Below are positions 1 to 4,721 of a stretch of DNA of 15,327 bases, piece by piece. This DNA is from an uncultured Bacteroidales bacterium. Its GTDB lineage: Bacteria > Bacteroidota > Bacteroidia > Bacteroidales > ML635J-15. A program made the position numbers and the translations under genes. The notes under the pieces are model-generated. The model was given only the letters and a program-made list of their open reading frames with translations. It was not told the origin of the DNA and made no database searches. Position 1 is the stretch's first letter. Every line of letters starts with the position of its first letter. The stretch is taken from the NCBI GenBank assembly GCA_905233405.1, contig CAJOEG010000045.1:1-15327 (forward strand), given 5' to 3'.

Positions 1-62
1 TTCCTCTAAAGAAAAATTATAATATATTGACTATCAACGCCAAATTTTCTTTATTATACTGG

Positions 63-94
63 CATAAAAATCAATAATTTTTATGTAAGTTTGC
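63..94 (+). promoter_or_regulatory. Inverted repeat abutting a possible -7 element
   Basis: Positions 63-71 (CATAAAAAT) and 77-85 (ATTTTTATG) form a perfect 9-bp inverted repeat with a 5-base spacer. It is followed directly by TAAGTTTGC (86-94), which matches the Bacteroidota -7 box TAnnTTTGC. No TTTG-like -33 box lies 19-21 bases upstream, so the promoter is weakly supported. A start about 7 bases downstream would fall near position 100, right at the base of the hairpin RNA at 101-162. The inverted repeat could be an operator for that promoter, or a weak AT-rich hairpin. Positions 1-62 hold nothing recognisable. Confidence 0.35.
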
Positions 95-100
95 ACTATC

Positions 101-162
101 CAAGTCGTTGGGAGCGTGTCTGCGGGATGGCGCAGATCAAATTGCCCGACGACTTTTCTTTT
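101..162 (+). ncRNA. Short structured RNA or intrinsic terminator hairpin
   Basis: Bases 102-112 pair with 145-155 (11 bp, one G-U wobble). Inside this stem, 118-124 pairs with 131-137 (7 bp including one G-U) and closes a GGATGG loop, leaving internal loops at 113-117 and 138-144. The outer stem runs straight into a T-rich tract, TTTTCTTTT at 154-162, so the + strand carries a self-terminating RNA of about 60 nt. On the minus strand the wobble becomes a C-A mismatch and no T-tract follows, so + is the better direction. The RNA overlaps the last bases of the minus-strand gene at 161-652. I recognise no known RNA family. It may simply be the terminator of something transcribed from the left, although no gene is visible there. 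Confidence 0.5.
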
Positions 163-652
163 ATGGTTCTGGATATATCAATTGTTCGTTCTCACTATGT
201 CCAATCTTTTTTACATCGCGCCAAAAAGCTGTTCTTATACTGGTTATTTTGACATTATTCCTCGTTAAGCGGACATCAACTCCAAGACAGACGACATTTC
301 CATTTAATGCTACTGTTGTATATATGCGAAAAGAGTTGTCTCTATTAAGATATTTTGCTATTGCAAGTGGATTGTTTATATTTTGAATTGCATTAATCCA
401 ATCGTTTGTGTTGAGTTCGTGTCCTACTATTGTGTGATGCTTGTTAAATACTATTTTCCCAATTGTAATTTTTCCTTTTAGTCCATACTTCTGTAATAGA
501 TTTCCAACATTACCGACATAGAAAAAGATGTTTTCGTTTCCTTCGTAAACCTTTCCTCGTTCGAGAAAAGCAGCAAAACGTGCCAGCTCGGTGCCGTTTT
601 CCTGATCGTATAACCTAATCTTGTCTTGTAATATGTTTTTCGCGTATTCCAT
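161..652 (-). CDS. PBECR/MuF-C-like domain protein (putative phage-type nuclease fold)
   Basis: This 163-residue protein starts at an ATG two codons after an in-frame stop (TAG at 656-658), so it cannot extend further upstream. No signal peptide or membrane segment is seen. From residue about 43 the pattern resembles the phage Barnase-EndoU-ColicinE5/D-RelE-like nuclease (PBECR) or MuF C-terminal domains. It has FFYVGNVGNLLQKYG (43-57), a GHEL histidine (H78) after a beta strand, a helix with NNPLAIAKYL (93-102), a strand pair with an NGN turn (117-119), and a closing TSIRTAF segment (137-143). Such domains occur at the ends of phage head-morphogenesis and polyvalent proteins, where they are predicted RNases or toxins. 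Activity here is inference. No SD and no convincing promoter were found upstream. It stands alone, possibly as a relic of a prophage or conjugative element. Confidence 0.55.
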   Translation of the reverse strand: MEYAKNILQDKIRLYDQENGTELARFAAFLERGKVYEGNENIFFYVGNVGNLLQKYGLKGKITIGKIVFNKHHTIVGHELNTNDWINAIQNINNPLAIAKYLNRDNSFRIYTTVALNGNVVCLGVDVRLTRNNVKITSIRTAFWRDVKKIGHSENEQLIYPEP

Positions 653-683
653 TGCCTACATCTAATTATTACTCTCATTTTTG

Positions 684-715
684 TTTGCACGTACATAATT
701 TTGTAGTATCTTTGC
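684..715 (+). promoter_or_regulatory. Bacteroidota-type promoter, cassette copy 1
   Basis: TTTG at 684-687, a 19-base spacer and TATCTTTGC at 707-715 match the Bacteroidota consensus TTTG-N19-TAnnTTTGC exactly. Transcription would begin around 721-723, just before or within CTCCTTGG. The promoter points right, away from the minus-strand gene at 161-652. Confidence 0.75.
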
Positions 716-721
716 AATCTC

Positions 722-789
722 TCCTTGGTGAAGTAATTATAATGTTATCATGGACGGGGCTAGTCGCAACAATCTCCTGGAGATTTTTT
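722..789 (+). ncRNA. Predicted short transcript, cassette copy 1
   Basis: A transcript of about 65-70 nt is expected between the promoter ending at 715 and the hairpin 771-785. In that hairpin AATCTC pairs with GAGATT around a 3-base loop, and a T-run follows at 784-789. The stem is only 6 bp with two G-C pairs, so termination may be leaky. Read-through would enter copy 2. No RNA family is recognised. Confidence 0.45.
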
Positions 790-790
790 A

Positions 791-822
791 TTTGCACATA
801 CATAATTTCGTAGTACTTTTGC
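791..822 (+). promoter_or_regulatory. Bacteroidota-type promoter, cassette copy 2
   Basis: TTTG at 791-794, a 19-base spacer and TACTTTTGC at 814-822 again fit TTTG-N19-TAnnTTTGC exactly. The start would lie around 828-830. Identical spacing in both copies despite base changes in the spacer supports selection on promoter function. Confidence 0.75.
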
Positions 823-828
823 AATCTC

Positions 829-904
829 TCCTTGAGGATGGGTGACGAGATTTGAATCTCCAAGAACTGCAATGGAAACCGCAACATCCGCTTGGAGTTT
901 TTTT
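829..904 (+). ncRNA. Predicted short RNA with terminator, cassette copy 2
   Basis: A transcript of about 75 nt is predicted. Its 3' end has CTCCAAG (858-864) pairing with CTTGGAG (891-897), followed by seven T's (898-904), a convincing intrinsic terminator with a 26-base loop. A second hairpin, GAGAT (847-851) with ATCTC (856-860) around TTGA, shares bases 858-860 with the terminator arm, so the two cannot both form. That is an attenuator-like arrangement. A 20-codon frame starts at the ATG at 872 and reads through the terminator arm to a stop at 932-934. It could be a leader peptide, but no ribosome-binding site supports it. Confidence 0.5.
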
Positions 905-950
905 GTTTTATTTCATTTGACTTTGCCATTTTAGTGCAGTTTTTTACCTT

Positions 951-1301
951 TTATGCAACCTCATAACTTCTCACACAGCCATCCTTTGCAACCGATACAC
1001 TCTCTGCAATAATTTCGCACACTTCATTCCCGTACATGTCGTGGGTTCCATCAATTATCCACCTGCCACTGATATTTATATTGTCACATATACGCAGGTC
1101 CGATTCGAGTATCATTTCGGCTGTATCACCTAATGCGTTCACTGTGTACCAGTGCGTCTGCTGCGAATACCTGTTGTTATTTATGCGCCTGTCGATAACA
1201 GCAATCAAAAACCTAACGAGTTTGTGTCCGCACATTTCGTTTGCCAGTTCCGGAACCGAACCGACTTTGCATTCAAATTCTACGTGTCCGCCTAATTTCA
1301 T
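951..1301 (-). CDS. ssb: Single-stranded DNA-binding protein (OB fold)
   Basis: This 116-residue protein has the layout of bacterial SSB. A first strand and 'KVGSVPEL' (12-19) are followed by 'VRFLIAVIDRR' (29-39), the loop before HWYTVNALGDTAE (50-62, with the stacking tryptophan W51), then ISGRW (77-81) and a closing strand EVCEIIAESV (93-102). SSB coats single-stranded DNA in replication, repair and conjugal transfer. I start it at the ATG ending at 1301; two more codons in frame would need a TTG. It lacks the acidic tail ending in PF that full-length SSBs use to recruit partners, and ends in SYEVA. Together with the lone PBECR-like gene nearby, this suggests a plasmid, phage or conjugative-element SSB paralogue rather than the housekeeping copy. 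No clear SD is present; the leader is A/T-rich. Confidence 0.82.
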   Translation of the reverse strand: MKLGGHVEFECKVGSVPELANEMCGHKLVRFLIAVIDRRINNNRYSQQTHWYTVNALGDTAEMILESDLRICDNINISGRWIIDGTHDMYGNEVCEIIAESVSVAKDGCVRSYEVA

Positions 1302-1550
1302 AGTCAAAATTTTTAAACGTTAAACATTTCGTCTGGACTTCTGTTTGAAATCCGCTGCAAAGGTCGGGCAACCAGAAAACACAAGTCGGTTTTTAAACAC
1401 TTACTTTCGTTTATTAGTCGTTTCTTGTCATTTATACACGGATATATTGCTATATTACAACATTTTCATTCAACAAACATCAAAATTTCTAATTCAACAA
1501 AATACTTTTTCCCATTCGCTATTAATGTTATGTTAAACCTCGAATTAAAA
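1302..1550. other. AT-rich intergenic region between divergent genes
   Basis: This region separates the leftward ssb from the rightward efflux operon. On the minus strand, GACCTTTGC around 1356-1364 resembles a degenerate -7 box for ssb (GA instead of TA) without a well-placed -33 box, so it is only a weak candidate. The stretch 1380-1540 is strongly AT-rich and has no supported gene; a 63-codon frame at 1345-1536 has no family resemblance. The composition suits an upstream promoter region. Confidence 0.5.
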
Positions 1551-1582
1551 CTTGTGACTAAAAAATAGCACACTATCTTTGC
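1551..1582 (+). promoter_or_regulatory. Promoter of the tetR-efflux operon
   Basis: CTTG at 1551-1554, a 19-base spacer and TATCTTTGC at 1574-1582 fit the Bacteroidota consensus with one mismatch in the -33 box. The start would fall near 1588-1590, inside the inverted repeat at 1583-1601. The next start codon is tetR at 1617. Confidence 0.78.
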
Positions 1583-1601
1583 ACCGATTTTGAAAATTGG
1601 T
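1583..1601 (+). promoter_or_regulatory. Candidate TetR operator (inverted repeat)
   Basis: ACCGATTTT and AAAATTGGT flank a central G, giving a 19-base palindrome with 8 of 9 symmetrical pairs. It begins at the base after the -7 box and covers the predicted transcription start, where a repressor would block initiation. A related sequence lies upstream of the lipoprotein gene: AATCGGTACAAA at 2235-2246 compared with AATTGGTACAAA at 1595-1606. There ACC (2223-2225) and GGT (2239-2241) keep the same 19-base frame but the inner symmetry is lost. Autoregulation by the adjacent TetR-family protein is the natural reading. Confidence 0.6.
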
Positions 1602-1616
1602 ACAAAGAGTTTTGCT

Positions 1617-2222
1617 ATGCAGAAAACACTGGGAGTAAAGACCGACATAATGAACGTTGCAGAAAGGCTATTCTGCCGCTTCGGATTCAACAAGATTTCG
1701 ATGGACCGTATAGCCAAGGAGTCCAAGCACGCAAAAGGAAGCGTTTACTACCATTTTTCGAGCAAACTCAACCTAATGAACTCAATCCTCGAGAGCGAAC
1801 TTGAGAAAATCCGCACCGACCTGCTTGCAATAATAAACGACAGCACCTTGTCGGAACCCGAAAAGATAAAAAGGTATGCATTTGTCCGAATGGAAAGTAT
1901 GAACAATAGGTATTCGTACCATAATGCCTTGAAAAATAGAGTCCTGGAAAGCGGTGACAAGCAACTTATGGAATGCTTTTCGAAGGTTCACGACGCACTG
2001 GTGACTTGGGAAAAGGAACAACTTACGGCAATAATCGTGTCGGGCAAAAACAAAGGCGTTTTCCGTCAGGAAATCGATGCTTCAAAATACGTCAACTCAT
2101 TAATTATGATGCTGTCGTCGCTCGAGTTCCCATTCTTCATTTTCAATCTCTACGACAAGTACAAGAACTCGTTTGACTATATGATAGATGAGATAATATT
2201 CAGACCTTTAGAAACAATTTAG
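1617..2222 (+). CDS. TetR/AcrR-family transcriptional regulator
   Basis: This 201-residue protein has an N-terminal TetR DNA-binding domain. TDIMNVAERLFCRFGFN (9-25) forms helix 1, then SMDRIAKESKHAKGSVYYHFSSKLNL (28-53) gives the helix-turn-helix with the signature GSVYYHF. The rest is helical and would form the ligand pocket and dimer interface, which is too variable to name a ligand. The ATG at 1617 is chosen because a TTG 27 bases upstream would overlap the predicted operator and transcription start. It is the first gene of the efflux operon, 24 bases before the lipoprotein gene. TetR proteins in this position usually repress their own operon and release on binding a pump substrate. Confidence 0.88.
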   Translation: MQKTLGVKTDIMNVAERLFCRFGFNKISMDRIAKESKHAKGSVYYHFSSKLNLMNSILESELEKIRTDLLAIINDSTLSEPEKIKRYAFVRMESMNNRYSYHNALKNRVLESGDKQLMECFSKVHDALVTWEKEQLTAIIVSGKNKGVFRQEIDASKYVNSLIMMLSSLEFPFFIFNLYDKYKNSFDYMIDEIIFRPLETI

Positions 2223-2246
2223 ACCAAAACAATAAATCGGTACAAA

Positions 2247-2744
2247 ATGAAAGCAAAAATTTTAAGCGCAATATTGATATTTGGAGTCTTTGTCGGCGTA
2301 TTCTCGTCGTGCCAGAACAGTCCACGCCCGTACATAGGCGAATACACTTATCAAAGCGACGGCAAACTAACAATTGGATTTGTAGATTATGGCATTGACG
2401 TTCCAATAACCGACAAGATGGGACAAATGCAGATAATGAAAGGCGATGAAAAGGGAACTGTAGCCATAATAAAAACATCTATAACCGGTGACATCAAGCG
2501 TTTGGACGGAGAAGTGGTAGATGGAGAACTTAGAATCGATGAATACACCTACGAAAAGGAAATTGACCTTGATACCATTATTAATGGGAAGGCGAAAATT
2601 ACATATACGGCACGAGGAAGGGTGCGCGACAACACTATCGTGTTCGACGACAACTATTCTGGATTCTTTACCGAAAAGGAAACTGGTGCGGTTGGCACAA
2701 TCAAAAGCAATAATGCAATAACCATAGCAAAACTAAACGACTAA
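2247..2744 (+). CDS. Small lipoprotein of unknown function
   Basis: This 165-residue protein begins with a lipoprotein signal peptide: charged MKAK, a hydrophobic stretch, then FSSC with the modified cysteine at residue 22. The mature part is predicted mostly beta, with alternating hydrophobic residues, GEYTYQSDGKLTIGF (31-45) and a late GRVRDNTIVF segment. This recalls small lipocalin- or META-like envelope barrels, but I recognise no family. No acidic surface-export signal follows the cysteine, so the inner face of the outer membrane is the likely site. Its stop overlaps the next start by one base (TAATG), indicating translational coupling. Its presence in an efflux operon suggests an envelope accessory role, which is inference. 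Confidence 0.8.
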   Translation: MKAKILSAILIFGVFVGVFSSCQNSPRPYIGEYTYQSDGKLTIGFVDYGIDVPITDKMGQMQIMKGDEKGTVAIIKTSITGDIKRLDGEVVDGELRIDEYTYEKEIDLDTIINGKAKITYTARGRVRDNTIVFDDNYSGFFTEKETGAVGTIKSNNAITIAKLND

Positions 2745-3193
2745 TGAAACAAATTGCGATTTTTTTCACAATGATGATGTTCGCCCTCGCAACATTGGCA
2801 CAGGGCAACGCCGAAAAAATATGCGGCACTTACCTTGTAATCGAGAAGAGCGAAGTATCAAAGGTAAAGGTTACGCGAATGTCAAACGGCAATTTTGAAG
2901 GCAAGATTGTGTGGATGAAAAATCCCACCTTTGAAGACGGTTCGCCAAAGACAGATGTCATGAATCCCGATCCAAGCAAACGCAACACTCCTGCCGACAA
3001 GATTGTACTTCTGCACAACTTCAAGTATAACAGCAAGGATGACGAGTGGAGCGGTGAAATCTACAATCCAGTAGAAGGAGATATGTACAAGGCATACGCG
3101 AAATTCGAGTCGGACAAGAAACTGAAAGTCCGTGGTTATGTAGGACTTCCGATTTTCGGTCGCAGTATGTACTGGATGAAACTTGATGAATAA
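2744..3193 (+). CDS. DUF2147 family secreted protein
   Basis: This 149-residue protein has a clear signal peptide (MKQ, hydrophobic core, ATLAQG ending near residue 20). The mature region matches DUF2147: GTYLVIEKSEVSKVKV near the N terminus, VWMKNP in the middle, WSGEIYNPVEGDMYKAYAKF (102-121), and a closing LKVRGYVGLPIFGRSMYWM (131-149 region). These are the family's G-x-I-Y-x-P-x-x-G and RGY-x-G-x-x-x-x-GR-x-x-x-W motifs. DUF2147 proteins are periplasmic and of unknown biochemical role. The start overlaps the previous stop by one base, and the thioesterase follows after 18 bases. Confidence 0.86.
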   Translation: MKQIAIFFTMMMFALATLAQGNAEKICGTYLVIEKSEVSKVKVTRMSNGNFEGKIVWMKNPTFEDGSPKTDVMNPDPSKRNTPADKIVLLHNFKYNSKDDEWSGEIYNPVEGDMYKAYAKFESDKKLKVRGYVGLPIFGRSMYWMKLDE

Positions 3194-3211
3194 CATAAGA
3201 ATAACAAAGAC

Positions 3212-3700
3212 ATGAAAGTCGTAAAGAAGCAACGTAACAGTAAGTCGTGCATCATCTGCGGCATGGACAACCCTTCGAGCGTGAAGGCTATGTTCTACGA
3301 GATGGAAAACGGTGAACTGCGCGGCTTGTTCACATTCAGGAACGAGCATCAAAGTTACCCGGGGCGTGTACACGGCGGAATGATAACGGCAATGCTCGAC
3401 GAACTCATTGGTCGTGCCTTGTGGATTAAGGAACCCGAAAGCCTTGCAGTAACTACGACCATCACGGTAAAGTATCGCCGTCCGATGCCTATTGGCGTAC
3501 AGTTGCGCGGTGTAGCAAGGCTAACTCAGGATTCATCGCGTGGCTTTATAGGTGTGGGCGAAATATACGATGCTAGCGGCAAATTGCTTGCAGCCGCCGA
3601 AGGTACATACATGAGGCTCAACAACGAGGTAATTGGCGACTTTGATATTCACGAGGAGATGAAATACCTCGTCGAAGATAATATTACGGAGATAGAATAA
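3212..3700 (+). CDS. PaaI-type hotdog-fold thioesterase
   Basis: This 162-residue cytoplasmic protein has the hotdog-fold acyl-CoA thioesterase signature. RVHGGMITAMLDELIGRAL (52-70) holds the HGG loop (54-56) and the following acidic pair D63-E64, expected to act in catalysis. Strands TTTITVKYRRPMPIG (81-95) and AAAEGTYMRL (127-136) complete the fold. An N-terminal CIICG (13-17) followed by DNP is typical of a PaaI-like subgroup and may be structural. These enzymes hydrolyse acyl- or aryl-CoA thioesters; the exact substrate cannot be read here. The stop overlaps the next ATG by one base. Sitting between an envelope protein and an RND exporter, it could release the acid that the pump then exports, which is inference. 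Confidence 0.88.
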   Translation: MKVVKKQRNSKSCIICGMDNPSSVKAMFYEMENGELRGLFTFRNEHQSYPGRVHGGMITAMLDELIGRALWIKEPESLAVTTTITVKYRRPMPIGVQLRGVARLTQDSSRGFIGVGEIYDASGKLLAAAEGTYMRLNNEVIGDFDIHEEMKYLVEDNITEIE

Positions 3701-4706
3701 TGAAACGTATTACCATCATACTGATGCTTGCTGCCGTTGTTCTTGCTGGGTGCAAGGACAAGGAGAAGAAAACCGAGGAGCGCGTGATTTCGGTCAACGT
3801 CAAGGTGATAGAGGAGGAAACCTTTGGCGAAAAGCGCAACTATGTCGGCACCATTGAGGCATCGGAAGCAATAACGCTCAGTTTCGAGGCCGGTGGCAAT
3901 GTGAAGGATGTGTTCGTGAAGGTTGGCGACAACGTACATGCAGGTCAGCTACTTGCACGGCTCGACAAAACCTCGGCACAAAGTTCCTACGATGCTGCCA
4001 AATCGACCCTTGAGCAGGCCGAGGACGGTTACCGCCGTGCCAAGCTCTCCCCGAAGTGCGTTGGGTCGAAATTCAGACCAAACTCGCACAGGCTCAGTCG
4101 ATGGAAAATATTTCGCGTCAGGCACTTGAGCATTGCGACCTCTATTCGCCTGCATCGGGTGTTATCGGTAGCAAGATGATTGAGCAGGGAACAAATGTTT
4201 CGCCACTGCAACAGGCTTTCAAGTTAATGAATATAAGACAGTTGAAGGTAAAAACATCTATTCCAGAAAACGAAATCTCAAAGATTAAGGTTGGAAAGAA
4301 AGCCATTGTTACCGTTCCCGCTGCCGACGACGAAACTTTCGAAGTCGAGGTTATCGAAAAGGGCATCGAAGCCAATGTGCTGTCGCATAGCTACGAAGTA
4401 AAATGCATATTCACTGGCGACCATGAGAAACTGTTGCCGGGAATGGTGTGCAAGGTTACGATGGACGAACCCGAAAATACTGGCTATGTAATCCCTTCGC
4501 GTGCCGTGCAGACAATGTCCGACGGCATTGGCGTGTGGAAAATTAAGAATGGACGTGCAGAACGTTGCATTGTGAAGTCGAACAAGTATGTTGCTGACGG
4601 AGTGTTGGTTATGGAAGGCATCGAAAAGGGCGACACCATTGTTACCGAAGGCTATCAGAAGCTGTTTGACAACGCCAAGGTTGAAATAAACAAGATGACT
4701 AAATAA
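3700..4706 (+). pseudogene. RND efflux periplasmic adaptor lipoprotein, frameshifted
   Basis: The membrane-fusion subunit of an RND pump is split over two frames. The first frame has a lipoprotein signal with LAGC (cysteine 18), the first beta-barrel and lipoyl half (ISVNVKV, VGTIEASEAITLSFEAGGNV, VFVKVGDNVHAGQLLARLD) and the rising coiled-coil helix to about K115. It then goes out of frame and stops at 4179. The other frame resumes with QALPEVRWVEIQTKLAQAQ from 4041, the second helix, the second lipoyl half (LYSPASGVIGSKMIEQG), the beta-barrel and the membrane-proximal domain, and ends with TAA at 4704. Related adaptors usually have about six further residues (of the form QVY-x-x-G) between the two pieces. 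A deletion of about 19 bases at 4044 would explain both the shift and the shortening. The gene is inactive as written unless this is an assembly error. The pump gene follows after 15 bases. Confidence 0.85.
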
Positions 4707-4721
4707 GGTTTTGGCTAGGAA

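Larger units (their letters stand above)
684..790 (+). repeat. Tandem promoter-RNA-terminator cassette, copy 1
   Basis: First of two tandem diverged copies with a period of 107 bases. The first 44 bases (684-727) match 791-834 at all but four positions. The far ends also align: both carry a CGCAACA motif (764-770 and 880-886), then a GGAG-containing arm and a T-tract. Each copy therefore comprises a promoter, a short transcribed stretch and a hairpin with T-run. A 31-codon frame from the ATG at 750 reads across the copy boundary to a stop at 843-845, but I see no evidence that it is translated. Confidence 0.7.
791..905 (+). repeat. Tandem promoter-RNA-terminator cassette, copy 2
   Basis: Second tandem copy, starting immediately after copy 1. 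The promoter and first transcribed bases are nearly identical to copy 1. The middle has diverged, and the CGCAACA motif (880-886) and terminal GGAG plus T-run (894-904) are kept. Conservation of promoter and terminator with a variable middle suggests the transcribed unit, rather than a protein, is what has been duplicated. Similar copies elsewhere in the genome would be expected if this is a dispersed repeat. Confidence 0.7.

Noticed and set aside
675..929. 84-codon minus-strand frame between ssb and the PBECR-like gene
   Set aside because: It lies entirely on the two repeat cassettes, and its repeated peptide segments merely mirror the duplicated promoter DNA. It has no family resemblance or ribosome-binding site.
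750..934. Tiny + strand frames at 750-845 (31 codons) and 872-934 (20 codons)
   Set aside because: No ribosome-binding site, the first crosses into the next cassette's promoter, and both run through terminator hairpins. Mentioned only as possible leader peptides.
1302..1307. TTG start two codons upstream for ssb
   Set aside because: The ATG ending at 1301 is a better start, and the extra residues add nothing to the OB fold.
1590..1616. TTG start 27 bases upstream for tetR
   Set aside because: It would place the start codon within the predicted operator and at the transcription start; the ATG at 1617 gives a normal TetR N terminus.
4040..4060. Programmed ribosomal frameshift in the adaptor gene
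   Set aside because: There is no slippery heptamer, and the joined product would still lack about six family residues. Deletion or sequence error fits better.
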